NCBI GenBank assembly: GCA_003242085.1
Contig: QBML01000006.1
Coordinates: 85,541-149,540, forward strand
DNA: 64,000 bases
Origin: Pseudanabaena frigida
GTDB lineage: Bacteria > Cyanobacteriota > Cyanobacteriia > Pseudanabaenales > Pseudanabaenaceae
Direction of reading: 5' to 3'
Shown here: in pieces, positions 25,013-34,845 of the stretch
How the letters are laid out: each line of letters opens with the position of its first letter
Numbering within the stretch: position 1 is the stretch's first letter
Made by a program: the position numbers and the translations under genes
Notes under the pieces: model-generated
What the model saw: the letters and a program-made list of their open reading frames with translations, nothing else
What the model was told of the DNA's origin: nothing
Database searches by the model: none

Positions 25013-25753
25013 ATGTCACAGGAACCAGAGCAAAAACAATCAAACCCTGAGATTAAGTTTGATGATGATATTGTCCCGCGCCGCCGCTTTTTGACTTTAG
25101 CTGGGGCTGGTTTACTGACGATTGGCTTCGGCAGCCTTGCAGAAGGTCTAGTTGGTGGGTTATCGGAACCATTTAATCAGCAAGTTGAGTCCCTGATATT
25201 TCAGCCACAGCAACCAGTACCAGAGTTTCCGATAAGTGCGATCGAGCCAGATAAGTTAATTGTCAATAGTTTTAGAGGTACACCAGCAATTGAGCCTGCC
25301 TCTTACCGCCTCATTCTTGACGGTGAAGTAAGCAGACCATCAAGTCTCAGCATTAATGATTTGCAAAATCTACCTTTTGCGTCAATGGTTGTTCGCCACG
25401 TGTGTGTTGAGGGTTGGGCGGCAATCGTTCAGTGGGGCGGTGTGCGGTTGCGAGATTTAATCGCGATCGCTCAGCCATCTTCTCAGGTCAAATACGTATA
25501 TTTCTATTCGGCTGATGGTTACTACGAAAGTTGGGATATTGACTCAGTCATGCACCCACAGACTTTGATGGCATATCAAAAAAATGGACTACCTTTAACG
25601 CCAGATTATGGCGCTCCTTTACGTCTTGCGTCACCGATCAAGCTTGGCTATAAGCTCAGCAAATGGGTCACAAGAATCGAGTTTAAAAGTGAGTTAAGTG
25701 AAAAGCGCGGCTATTGGGAGGATCTTGGTTATGAATGGTATGCGGGGCTGTAG
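25013..25753 (+). CDS. Molybdopterin-dependent oxidoreductase, sulfite oxidase/MsrP-like, Tat-exported
   Basis: The 246-aa protein begins with a twin-arginine-like signal (PRRRFLTLAGAGLL, about residues 22-35). The molybdenum-ligand cysteine is in RHVCVEGWAAI, and further family blocks are YFYSADGYYESW and LASPIKLGYKLSKWVTRIEF. Relatives reduce or oxidise small sulfur or oxidised-protein substrates outside the cytoplasm. The substrate is not determinable here. It is coupled to the cytochrome b gene. Confidence 0.85.
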   Translation: MSQEPEQKQSNPEIKFDDDIVPRRRFLTLAGAGLLTIGFGSLAEGLVGGLSEPFNQQVESLIFQPQQPVPEFPISAIEPDKLIVNSFRGTPAIEPASYRLILDGEVSRPSSLSINDLQNLPFASMVVRHVCVEGWAAIVQWGGVRLRDLIAIAQPSSQVKYVYFYSADGYYESWDIDSVMHPQTLMAYQKNGLPLTPDYGAPLRLASPIKLGYKLSKWVTRIEFKSELSEKRGYWEDLGYEWYAGL

Positions 25754-25828
25754 CAATCTGCAACTCAGAAAAATGTTAAGCGGTACCAAAAATTAACGGC
25801 TGCTTATTAAGGCTTTATGTAGAAAGTG

Positions 25829-25874
25829 AAATTATTTAAAAGTTTTGCAAAGTAAAGCTTTTAAATAATTTTTT
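25829..25874 (+). terminator. AT-rich hairpin with T-run after the oxidoreductase gene
   Basis: AAATTATTTAAAAG and its perfect complement enclose about 15 nt and run into TTT. It lies 76 nt after the stop codon. Confidence 0.6.
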
Positions 25875-26041
25875 CGGTTTTGAGAAGGTGCAAAGCACGG
25901 TGTCTACATTTTTTGCTGTGAAATTAGGTGTTTGTTAATTTTTATTAAAAAGCCTATGTTATGTTCAACTTATAAAAGTCTCGTATAAGTAGCACATTGT
26001 GAATTGCATCTTTATCCAGCAAATCAAATTAGGTTAAATCT

Positions 26042-26236
26042 ATGCGTTTAATATTTACTTCTAGTTTTAATAAATTTCAACCTATAAATGCTACTCAGGC
26101 ATGGTCTCTATTTTTGACAGGCTGTAAAAAAGATGACTCACTCGGCAAAAATCCCATGATTGGTAAATATGTCACAGTCGCAATTCTAGGCGCTATCATT
26201 GCTCAAATGTTGGAAGCAATTTTGAGAGCCTCCTAA
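26042..26236 (+). CDS. Small single-span membrane protein (64 aa), hypothetical
   Basis: The frame starts at an ATG at 26042. It has a polar N-terminal half and one hydrophobic segment near its end (MIGKYVTVAILGAIIAQMLE). No family is recognised. It is flanked by hairpin repeats, and coding status rests only on an open frame and a plausible membrane segment. Treat as tentative. Confidence 0.35.
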   Translation: MRLIFTSSFNKFQPINATQAWSLFLTGCKKDDSLGKNPMIGKYVTVAILGAIIAQMLEAILRAS

Positions 26237-26278
26237 AAAACTGAATTATAGCCATAGTCATTTGTATTAGGACAAATC

Positions 26279-26333
26279 AAAACCTAAATATTGTGAGGCG
26301 GCGCGAAGCGCCGCCTCACAATATTTAGGTTTT
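26279..26333. repeat. Intergenic hairpin (26-bp perfect stem, GAA loop)
   Basis: The arm begins AAAACCTAAATATTG and ends GGCGGCGC, perfectly paired around GAA. It is preceded by TTAGGACAAATC. Confidence 0.93.
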
Positions 26334-26422
26334 ATATCCCGATATTGCTGCCTACAGCTTATCTATATATGAAAGGAGCTTTGATGTATCGTGTTTTATC
26401 GCTCCAGTGCGGTAATCTTTCT

Positions 26423-26479
26423 CAAAACCCAAATAAATAGAGGCGGCGCTTCGCGCCGCCTCTATTTATTTGGGTTTTG
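26423..26479. repeat. Intergenic hairpin (27-bp perfect stem, TTC loop)
   Basis: The arm begins CAAAACCCAAATAAATAG and ends GGCGGCGC, perfectly paired around TTC. Confidence 0.93.
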
Positions 26480-26529
26480 CATTGCTAGACATAATGCCTA
26501 AACAGGCTCGATCGCCAATTTTAGATACT

Positions 26530-26568
26530 AAAAGAGTGAGGGGACATTAAACGTCCCCTCACTCTTTT
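26530..26568. repeat. Intergenic hairpin (16-bp stem)
   Basis: AAAAGAGTGAGGGGAC pairs with its complement across 7 nt, followed by GGGCTTTAT. It lies downstream of glnB and could end its transcript. Confidence 0.85.
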
Positions 26569-26673
26569 GGGCTTTATTTCCTAACCGACAAGATCGGGAA
26601 GTAGTAAAGATTAGATTTTAGGCTTAGAAAAATTAGCGTGATGTGCATCTTTTTCTAAACTTTGTGATGAGAC

Positions 26674-27039
<366 letters not shown>

Positions 27040-27068
27040 TTAATACACTTGAATCGATACCCAAATTT

Positions 27069-27082
27069 GTAGCCTAGCATAC
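27069..27082 (-). promoter_or_regulatory. Candidate NtcA box upstream of glnB
   Basis: On the minus strand GTATGCTAGGCTAC fits the NtcA consensus GTA-N8-TAC, centred about 63 nt before the glnB start. A TAN3T-type -10 candidate (TAAAGT) follows about 26 nt later, slightly farther than the usual 22-23. Confidence 0.6.
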
Positions 27083-27109
27083 TTTTCTGGATTGTCATTC
27101 GGTTTGACG

Positions 27110-29899
27110 TTAGGATTGGCGTTGCCACAGCCACCAACGAATTACCAATTTCTCTAATTCTATCCAAACAAACATCAAAGCGCTAAAACCAAAGCAAATA
27201 GCTAATTCTGTTGGTGTGAGTAGATGTGTCCCAAAGAATCGACGTAGTGGCTCGACGTAAATTAGCGCCATTTGCAAAACAGTGGTCAAAATTACCGATC
27301 CCCATACATAAAGATTGGTTCGCGGATCGAGTTCAATAGTAAGTTGGGTGTTAGACCGAATGGCGATCGCATGTCCCATTTGGGCTAAACAAAGAGTAGT
27401 AAATACCATTGTTTCCCATCGATTAGCAGTATAAATCTCGTTAAAGTTGGCGTTGGTATAGCCATGCGCCCAAACCATTAAGGAAACTGTGATAATTGAC
27501 AAGATAATGCCGATTCTCACCATGTAAGCCCCCATACCTCTTGCAAAAATATTTTCACGAGGATCTACAGGTGGTCGTTTCATGACATTTGGTTCGGCAG
27601 GCTCAACCGCAAGGGCAAGAGCTGGTAAACCATCTGTGACTAGATTCATCCATAAAATTTGCAGAGGAATCAAGGGAACTGCAAAGTTCAGCATTGGGGC
27701 AACAGCGATCGTGATTACTTCGCCAATGTTACTGCCGAGAATATATTTAATAAAGCGACGAATATTTGTATAAACTACACGTCCTTCTTCGGTGGCGGCA
27801 ACAATTGTGGCAAAGTTGTCATCAAGCAGGATCATGTCACTAGCTTCTTTAGAGACATCAGTTCCTGTGATCCCCATTGCGATCCCGATATCAGCTTGCT
27901 TGAGGGCTGGAGCGTCATTGACTCCATCACCTGTCATCGCCACAAAGTGATGTTGTCTTTGTAAAGCTTGCACGATGCGTAGTTTGTGCTCAGGTGAGAC
28001 GCGGGCGTAGACGTTAACCAGATCGACTTCGCGATCTAAGTCGTCAGAGCTCATTTGCTCTAGCTCTCTACCCGTAAGAACGCGATCGCCTGTTCTGGCG
28101 ATCCCCAAATCGATCGCGATCGCTTTAGCTGTAAGTTGGTGATCGCCAGTAATCATCACAGGACGAATTCCTGCTTCCCGACAAAGTATGACGGCTTCTC
28201 GTACTTCTGGGCGGGGGGCATCGAGCATTCCCACTAGACCAACCCAAACTAAATTGCTTTCATCTCTTTCGGTAATACCTTCTTCGGGTAGATAAGAGAA
28301 TGTCCGATAAGCAAAGCCTAAGACTCGCAAACCACGGCTGGCAAGATCGTTATTTTCATCGATAACTTGTTGGCGTTGTGAATCACTAATTGCATGGATC
28401 CGATCGCCGATTTGAATATGAGTACAACATTCTAAGGTTAGTTCTGGCGAACCTTTACAAAAGAGTACGTTCCCACCATGCTCACCCTGCACTAGTACAC
28501 TCATGCGCTTGCGCTCAGATGAGAAAGGAACTTCAGATACTCTTGGCATTCGATGTTGCCATTCTGAGAAGTCGCATCCACCTTTACTGGCAAGGACGAT
28601 CAATGCACCTTCAGTTGGATCGCCAATAATAATCCATTCACCATCTTTTTGCTGCAAAATCGCATCATTGCAGAATACACAAGCCATTAACAATTGCTGA
28701 ACTTCAGGAATATTGGAAACCGTAAAAGTGGAGTCTTTAGTAGTATCTTCCTGAGAATTGTTAGAAAAACTAAATTCTCCAAACGGGTTATATCCATCTC
28801 CTGAAACTTTGAGAGAATGTTGGCCAGTGCGAATGCCCTGAACAACCATTTTGTTTTGGGTCAATGTTCCTGTTTTGTCAGAACAAATCGTGGTTACCGA
28901 TCCAAGCGTCTCGACGGCTGGTAAACGACGAATGAGGGCATTTCTTCTAACCATACGCTGAGTTCCCAACGCGAGGGTCACTGTAACTACCGCAGGTAGA
29001 CCTTCAGGTACTACGGCAACTGCCATACTTAGTGAGGTTTTGAGGAGTTCTCCAAAGTTACCTTTGTTGAACATTCCGATCAGTACAACCAATCCCACTA
29101 GTGCGAGTGAACCGCTTACCAGTACATTGCCTAACTGAGTCATCCGTTGTTGCAATGGTGTATCTTCAGTTTCCACGTCTTGAATTAGAGCCGCAATTTT
29201 CCCTAATTCGGTCTGCATTCCCGTTTTGGTGACTAGCACTTTTGCTCGTCCTTGTACAACTTCTGTACCTTGGTAGACGCAGTTTAGGCGATCGCCTAAA
29301 CTAGCATCTACCGCCAAAATCAGTTTGGCTTCTTTATTAACTGCTTCTGCTTCCCCTGTTAGTGCTGATTCGCGTACTTGCAGATTTTGCTCTTCTAGTA
29401 ATCTTCCATCGGCAGCAATTTGCACACCTGCCTCCAAAAGCATGATATCGCCAGGCACTAGCTCTTTGCCGTTAATTTCGATAGTTTCACCATTGCGAAC
29501 TACCCTTACTTTTGGAGAAGATAGGCGTTTAAGAGCGGCAAGAGCTTTCTCGGCATTGCTTTCCTGCATATAGCCGAGAATACCGTTCAAAATGACTATT
29601 GAGGAAATAGCGATCGCGTCTTTGGGGAAATCACCTGTGCGGATATCCAATACTGCCGAGACAATCGCCACTGCCATCAACATCAACAACATGATGTTTG
29701 TAAACTGATCGATAAAAATTTGTAGGGAAGATCTTCCAGCTTTTTCGACTAGTTCATTTGCACCATAGCGATTAAATCTAACGGATACTTCTTGATTAGT
29801 GATCCCTTGGTCTGCATCACTTTGCAGTAATTTAATCGATCCATCGGCATCAAGTGTATGCCAATGCACAGTAGCAGGATCTTTTGTCTCTATTTCCAT
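27110..29899 (-). CDS. P-type cation-transporting ATPase (P2A/PacL-like)
   Basis: This 929-aa pump has the phosphorylation site [13 protein letters not shown] (about residue 340), TGES-type actuator segment ([14 protein letters not shown]), [16 protein letters not shown] and a full set of membrane spans with [15 protein letters not shown]. It belongs to the Ca2+/Mn2+ or Na+ ATPase group; the transported ion cannot be fixed from sequence alone. The glnB start lies 97 nt beyond its stop on the same strand. Confidence 0.9.
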   Translation of the reverse strand: MEIETKDPATVHWHTLDADGSIKLLQSDADQGITNQEVSVRFNRYGANELVEKAGRSSLQIFIDQFTNIMLLMLMAVAIVSAVLDIRTGDFPKDAIAISSIVILNGILGYMQESNAEKALAALKRLSSPKVRVVRNGETIEINGKELVPGDIMLLEAGVQIAADGRLLEEQNLQVRESALTGEAEAVNKEAKLILAVDASLGDRLNCVYQGTEVVQGRAKVLVTKTGMQTELGKIAALIQDVETEDTPLQQRMTQLGNVLVSGSLALVGLVVLIGMFNKGNFGELLKTSLSMAVAVVPEGLPAVVTVTLALGTQRMVRRNALIRRLPAVETLGSVTTICSDKTGTLTQNKMVVQGIRTGQHSLKVSGDGYNPFGEFSFSNNSQEDTTKDSTFTVSNIPEVQQLLMACVFCNDAILQQKDGEWIIIGDPTEGALIVLASKGGCDFSEWQHRMPRVSEVPFSSERKRMSVLVQGEHGGNVLFCKGSPELTLECCTHIQIGDRIHAISDSQRQQVIDENNDLASRGLRVLGFAYRTFSYLPEEGITERDESNLVWVGLVGMLDAPRPEVREAVILCREAGIRPVMITGDHQLTAKAIAIDLGIARTGDRVLTGRELEQMSSDDLDREVDLVNVYARVSPEHKLRIVQALQRQHHFVAMTGDGVNDAPALKQADIGIAMGITGTDVSKEASDMILLDDNFATIVAATEEGRVVYTNIRRFIKYILGSNIGEVITIAVAPMLNFAVPLIPLQILWMNLVTDGLPALALAVEPAEPNVMKRPPVDPRENIFARGMGAYMVRIGIILSIITVSLMVWAHGYTNANFNEIYTANRWETMVFTTLCLAQMGHAIAIRSNTQLTIELDPRTNLYVWGSVILTTVLQMALIYVEPLRRFFGTHLLTPTELAICFGFSALMFVWIELEKLVIRWWLWQRQS

Positions 29900-29990
29900 A
29901 GATATTTACTGGTAAACGGTTATAACCATAGTACTAAAAAATAGTACTAGTTACCTCAAATAATCTTAAAGTTCACATCACCTTTCGCTA

Positions 29991-30051
29991 AATTAAAACC
30001 CAAAAAACAGAAGCAATGCTTTGCGCCACTTCTATTTTCTGGGTTTTAATT
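29991..30051. repeat. Intergenic hairpin, degenerate copy
   Basis: The outer arm AATTAAAACCCA pairs perfectly; the inner stem has mismatches and the tip contains TGCTTTGCGC. It is followed by TGTCCTGAG. It lies in the divergent region between the P-type ATPase and the ATP-binding protein. Confidence 0.75.
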
Positions 30052-30079
30052 TGTCCTGAGATTACTATACAATTACGGC

Positions 30080-31222
30080 ATGATTAATAATCCATTTTTG
30101 CCCCAGCGATTGGTGGGCAGACAAACAGAACTAGAGCAGATTAGTCAAATTTTGCTAGCAGATGGCGATTTGCTGATTGCAGGAGTTGCAGGGAGCGGAC
30201 GTAGAACTCTAGTTAAGTGGGCAGCCCGAAAAGCTGGAGCAAGGGTGATCACTTTAGATTGTTTAAGGGCAACCGATGGCAATCGCTTTTTGCAACTGTT
30301 AGCGGAAAGTCTTCTTATTGCCTTCGATCGCCCTGAAGAACTGCTGAAATTGCAACAATTACTCAAAGAGCAGCCTGTCACATTTGACCCGTCCGAACAG
30401 ATTAAACCTCGAATTAGTTGGAAACTCTCATCTACAGCTATATGGAGTCTATTTCAAAATCTACTCAGCTTACCGCAGCAGATGGCTGAATGGCTTGATT
30501 GTCGGGTAGCGATCATTCTACATAACTTTACACATATTCGCTCTTGGGATCGCAAAGGGGAGTGGGAAGAATATTTGCGGCGTGAAATCCAACTTCAGAG
30601 CCGTGTTAGCTATGCTCTGATTGCCACAGTGCCAGAGCCTTGGATGCACAAACTCAGTCTTCATGTTGTGGAACTTCCACCACTCAGTAATGCTGAACTG
30701 TGCGAATGGCTCGAACCAACTATGGAAAGCAAAGGAATAAGGTTCGATCCGCATCCTTCTACTCAGATACCCAGCCATTTAGCCAATCATTATCCCACTT
30801 CTATCGAGCTATTTACAGAATACGTTCAAGGAAATCTTAGCGATGCGATCGCTCTAACTAGAAGGATTTGGCTTGATTGCCTGACTCAAGTAAATTCTGA
30901 ACCTCATCCAGAATTTCTCATTCAACCGCATCACGTCCATCGCAATATGCTCGCCTTGATTGAAGATCTCGCCCCAACTTTTGAGTCCTTAATCATGCTT
31001 TTGCCACCATCTCAGGTACGCGTACTAGAGAGCTTAGCGATCGATCCTACTGTTAGCCCCCATAGCCGAGAATATATTCAAAAGCATCAACTTTCCAAAG
31101 GTGGGAGCTTGCAGGGAGCGCTGGACAGTTTAGAACAAAAAGGATTAGTCTATGGCGCAAAATATGGCTATCGGATCGCATTGCCAACCTTGCAGTTTTG
31201 GCTAAAGCTGCGTTTAGGATAA
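30080..31222 (+). CDS. ATP-binding protein, AAA/STAND-like
   Basis: The 380-aa protein begins NPFLPQRLVGRQTELEQI, followed by a P-loop GVAGSGRRT (about residues 35-43) in which Arg takes the usual Lys position. DCLRATDGNRFLQLLAE follows. The C-terminus looks like a winged helix (SLQGALDSLEQKGLVYG). I recognise this as a conserved cyanobacterial family of unknown function. mutL follows 51 nt later on the same strand. Confidence 0.7.
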   Translation: MINNPFLPQRLVGRQTELEQISQILLADGDLLIAGVAGSGRRTLVKWAARKAGARVITLDCLRATDGNRFLQLLAESLLIAFDRPEELLKLQQLLKEQPVTFDPSEQIKPRISWKLSSTAIWSLFQNLLSLPQQMAEWLDCRVAIILHNFTHIRSWDRKGEWEEYLRREIQLQSRVSYALIATVPEPWMHKLSLHVVELPPLSNAELCEWLEPTMESKGIRFDPHPSTQIPSHLANHYPTSIELFTEYVQGNLSDAIALTRRIWLDCLTQVNSEPHPEFLIQPHHVHRNMLALIEDLAPTFESLIMLLPPSQVRVLESLAIDPTVSPHSREYIQKHQLSKGGSLQGALDSLEQKGLVYGAKYGYRIALPTLQFWLKLRLG

Positions 31223-31273
31223 CCTGTTTTATAGAGCTTACAAAGCAAGTTCCATAAAACACAATCAAGATTT

Positions 31274-32896
31274 ATGCAAAATATCCACACCTTACCAATT
31301 GAAGTCGTTCATCTTATCGCCGCGGGTGAAGTGATCGACTCTTTGGCGGCCGTGGTACGCGAACTCGCGGAGAATGCGATCGATGCGGGAGCAACGCGGA
31401 TCGTCATCTCAGTTTGGACAGATACGCTCTCAGTACAGGTGAGTGATAATGGCTGTGGTATGGCGATCGCAGATTTATCACAGGCAGCAACACCACATAC
31501 AACTAGCAAAATTGCCAATGCTGAAGATTTACGCCAAATTCATAGCTTAGGTTTTCGGGGAGAAGCTCTTTATAGTCTTGCCCAACTTGCCGATCTGAGT
31601 ATTTGTAGCCGACCGATTTTGGAACCAGTAGGCTATCAAGTTAATTACGATGAACACGGTCATTTGCCAGCTAGCCCTAAAGTCGTTGCGATCGCTACTG
31701 GTACTGTGGTCACAGTTCGCAATCTCTTTTCGCGCTATCCCAATCGCTTGCAAGCTTTGCCTAGCAATTCACAGCAAGTTCGTAAAGTGCAATTACAAGT
31801 GCAACAAATGGCGATCGCCAATCCAAAAATTAGCTGGCAAGTCAACTTAGATGGTCGGGAGTGGATTTCAATCTGGGCAGGAGAGAATGCTAGCGAAATT
31901 CTGCCACAAATTATTAATTCTATCCAGACTTACGATCTGGTTTATAAAGAGTTCGACCTCATCGCTATTACCCTTGGACTGCCAAATCGCCTATCTCGCC
32001 ATCGTCCTGATTGGGTGAAAATAATCCTTAATGGAAGATCTGTAAATTTTCCTGAATTAGAACAAACAATTCTTTCTAGTCTAGAGCGAACTTTATCGCG
32101 CAATCGTTTCCCAGTTTGCATTGTTCATTTAAACTTACCTTACGATCGCATTGATTGGAATCGTCATCCTGCTAAAGCAGAAGCATATATCCAGAATTTA
32201 GGGGAAATTCAAACACTCTTAAAAGACTGCATTACAGAATCTCTAAAAGTTACTGAGTCGAGTGCCACTAATAATTACGGTAGTGCAGCCAAAGATTTGT
32301 TGCGAACTGCTGAACGAAAAACTTCTTATCTAATTCCCGCTAAGCGTGAAAACTTCAATCAGCCACATTCCAATCTAAAGGCGATCGCACAAGTTCTCGA
32401 TACTTATATTCTTGCCGAACATGCAGGTGGTTTGTGGTTAGTAGAGCAACATGTTGCCCACGAGCGTATTCTTTTTGAACAAATCGAAACCCAATGGAAA
32501 ATTGCGATCGTCGAGCAACCAATCTTATTAAAACAGCTTTCAGAGGAAGGAATTGCTCGCTTACAAGCATTAGGATTGGAAATTGAAGCATTTGGGAATG
32601 GTCTTTGGGCAGTGCGATCGCTGCCAGAGATTCTCATCGGTCATCAAGACTGTGCTGTAATTTTGCAAGAAATGTCTCAACAAGACGATCCCACACTCGC
32701 AAGGGCGACGGCAGCTTGCCGTAGTGCGATTCGCAATGGCACAAAGCTTGATTTAACAACGATTCGTGACTTGCTCTGGCAATGGCAACAAACTCGCAAT
32801 CCTCATACATGCCCTCATGGTCGTCCCATTTGTCTGGCGATCGATGAGTCCGATCTTGCTCGCTTCTTTCGTCGCAATTGGATCGTTTCGAAATAA
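31274..32896 (+). CDS. mutL: DNA mismatch repair protein MutL
   Basis: The 540-aa protein has the GHKL ATPase N-terminus: VHLIAAGEVID, ELAENAIDAGATRI, VSDNGCGM, HTTSKIANAEDL and GFRGEALYSL. The MutL C-terminal dimerisation region follows a variable linker, ending ACRSAIRNGTKL and CPHGRPICLAI. It couples MutS recognition to strand incision. The start motif is MQNIHTLPIEVVHLIAAGEV, slightly diverged from the usual IxxLPxxVxxxIAAGEV. Confidence 0.93.
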   Translation: MQNIHTLPIEVVHLIAAGEVIDSLAAVVRELAENAIDAGATRIVISVWTDTLSVQVSDNGCGMAIADLSQAATPHTTSKIANAEDLRQIHSLGFRGEALYSLAQLADLSICSRPILEPVGYQVNYDEHGHLPASPKVVAIATGTVVTVRNLFSRYPNRLQALPSNSQQVRKVQLQVQQMAIANPKISWQVNLDGREWISIWAGENASEILPQIINSIQTYDLVYKEFDLIAITLGLPNRLSRHRPDWVKIILNGRSVNFPELEQTILSSLERTLSRNRFPVCIVHLNLPYDRIDWNRHPAKAEAYIQNLGEIQTLLKDCITESLKVTESSATNNYGSAAKDLLRTAERKTSYLIPAKRENFNQPHSNLKAIAQVLDTYILAEHAGGLWLVEQHVAHERILFEQIETQWKIAIVEQPILLKQLSEEGIARLQALGLEIEAFGNGLWAVRSLPEILIGHQDCAVILQEMSQQDDPTLARATAACRSAIRNGTKLDLTTIRDLLWQWQQTRNPHTCPHGRPICLAIDESDLARFFRRNWIVSK

Positions 32897-32986
32897 AAGC
32901 AACGCAAGGTATATTAATTGTAGGCATTAGTTCTCGATGCCTACAATTGAATAATAAAAAAGTTTGCGATCGCAGGTTTAGCCAAA

Positions 32987-34744
32987 ATGGATGAGTTACT
33001 GACTAAAGAAAAAAGCTCCAACAGTCAATTTACCTATAGGATATCGATTCCGGAGCCAGAAAATCATCTACTACAAGTCGAACTAGCGATCGCTAATTGG
33101 CAAGCAGAATTTGTCGATCTCAGGCTTCCAGTTTGGACTCCAGGTTCGTATTTAGTGCGTGAATATGCTAAGCATTTGCAAGATTTTACCGCGATCGCAG
33201 GGACTGGTGAAGAGCTTAAATGGCAGAAAGTTAGCAAAAATCATTGGCGCGTGCGTAATTCTCTCCAAGGCAATTCTTCAATTACAGTTCGTTATCGGAT
33301 CTTCTGTAATGAATTAACCGTTCGCACCAATCATATTGACAGTACCCATGCCTTCTTTACAGGTGCAGCAGTGTTTATGTATGTTAGCGAGCACCAACAG
33401 CAAGCCTATAGAGTAGAGATCGATTCACTTAAAGAGAACTGGAAAATTGTTACGGCACTACCTGCGATTGCCGATAGTGCTAACTCTTTTCATGCCAAGG
33501 ATTTTGACACTTTAGTAGATAGCCCGTTTGAAATTGGCATTCATCATCGCTATGAATTTACCGTGCAAGACAAGCCCCACAACTTCGTCGTTTGGGGCGA
33601 GCACAATGCGGATATGCAGCGCATTGTGAGAGATACTGCGGCGATCGTGGCAATAGAAGCAGACATGTTTGGCGGATTACCCTACGAACATTATGACTTT
33701 ATCCTTCATGCTAGTAATGGATTTGGGGGGTTAGAGCATAGAGATTGCTGCGTACTTCTGTACAATCGTTTAGGATTTCGTAAGGAAGAAAGCTATCTGC
33801 AATTCATCAATCTTATTGCTCACGAGTTCTTCCATACATGGAATGTGAAAAGGATACGTCCAAAGGCGATCGAAGCTTTTGATTACGATAGCGAAAATTA
33901 CACGGGTTCGCTTTGGTTTAGCGAAGGAACGACCAGCTATTACGATCAAATCTTTCCACTTCGGGCAAATCTCTACGATGCCAAGCATTATTTAAAGTTA
34001 ATTAGCAAGAGTATTACTCGGCTGCAAACCACTTTTGGTCGAAATGTGCAATCGCTCCACGATTCTAGTTTCGATACATGGATTAAGCTCTACCGTCCCG
34101 ATCCGAATACGCATAACAATCAAATTTCCTACTATCTCAAAGGTGAATTGGTCTCAATGCTGCTCGATCTGTTGATTCGTGATAAATCTAATAATCTGCG
34201 ATCGCTCGACCGCGTGATGCAAATTATGTGGGAACGCTTTGGTAAAACTGAAACTGGCTTTAGTGAAACCGAACTGCATGAAGTAATTGAAACTGTCGCA
34301 GGAGTCGATCTTTCATTGTTCTGGAAGGATTATCTCTATGGAACAAAGGAATTAGACTATAACTATTATCTTGAACCCTTTGGACTGGAATTGCGAACTG
34401 CACGTCAAGATATTCCATTTGTTGGTATGACTCTCAAATCTAAAAATGGAATGGCTGAAGTCGAGAAAGTCGAGTTTGGTTCGCCAGCCCAAAAGGCAGG
34501 AATTAGCACGGGTGACTCCTTACTAGCGATCGCAGGTATTCGCGTCACAGCCGAGAACTTTAGCGATCGCCTACGGGATTTTTCTGCTGGTGATGTAATC
34601 TCATTGACTATCTTCCAACAAGATATATTACGCACCGTTGAAGTGATTTTGCAAAAGCCTATTGATAGTCATTTTGAAGTCGTACAAATCCCTAACGCTT
34701 CTCCAAATCAAGAATTAAACCTAAGGTTATGGTTAACACCATAG
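32987..34744 (+). CDS. M61-family metallopeptidase with PDZ domain
   Basis: This 585-aa protein has the zinc motif HEFFHTWNVKRIRP (HExxH near residue 278), the downstream SEGTTSYYDQ segment, and a C-terminal PDZ-like domain (EVEKVEFGSPAQKAGISTGD). It belongs to the glycyl-aminopeptidase-like M61 family. Substrates are unknown in cyanobacteria. No clear signal peptide, so probably cytoplasmic. Confidence 0.9.
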   Translation: MDELLTKEKSSNSQFTYRISIPEPENHLLQVELAIANWQAEFVDLRLPVWTPGSYLVREYAKHLQDFTAIAGTGEELKWQKVSKNHWRVRNSLQGNSSITVRYRIFCNELTVRTNHIDSTHAFFTGAAVFMYVSEHQQQAYRVEIDSLKENWKIVTALPAIADSANSFHAKDFDTLVDSPFEIGIHHRYEFTVQDKPHNFVVWGEHNADMQRIVRDTAAIVAIEADMFGGLPYEHYDFILHASNGFGGLEHRDCCVLLYNRLGFRKEESYLQFINLIAHEFFHTWNVKRIRPKAIEAFDYDSENYTGSLWFSEGTTSYYDQIFPLRANLYDAKHYLKLISKSITRLQTTFGRNVQSLHDSSFDTWIKLYRPDPNTHNNQISYYLKGELVSMLLDLLIRDKSNNLRSLDRVMQIMWERFGKTETGFSETELHEVIETVAGVDLSLFWKDYLYGTKELDYNYYLEPFGLELRTARQDIPFVGMTLKSKNGMAEVEKVEFGSPAQKAGISTGDSLLAIAGIRVTAENFSDRLRDFSAGDVISLTIFQQDILRTVEVILQKPIDSHFEVVQIPNASPNQELNLRLWLTP

Positions 34745-34762
34745 AGTTCAACCTATCAAATG

Positions 34763-34819
34763 AACTGAAAGAAATTTTGAAAGCATTGCTTTGCAATGCT
34801 TTCAAAATTTCTTTCGGTT
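34763..34819. repeat. Intergenic hairpin (27-bp stem, TTT loop)
   Basis: The arm begins AACTGAAAGAAATTTTG and ends GCATTGC. One G-T wobble (AACTG/CGGTT) is the only departure from perfect pairing. It lies between the convergent M61 and GGDEF-EAL genes. Confidence 0.9.
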
Positions 34820-34845
34820 TGGGTTTGCAAGCAAAGCACTGTAAT

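Larger units (their letters stand above)
26237..26673. other. 437-bp gene-free stretch holding three hairpins
   Basis: Between the small membrane protein and the glnB stop there are three separate long hairpins (26279, 26423, 26530) and nothing else I can support. Confidence 0.7.
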
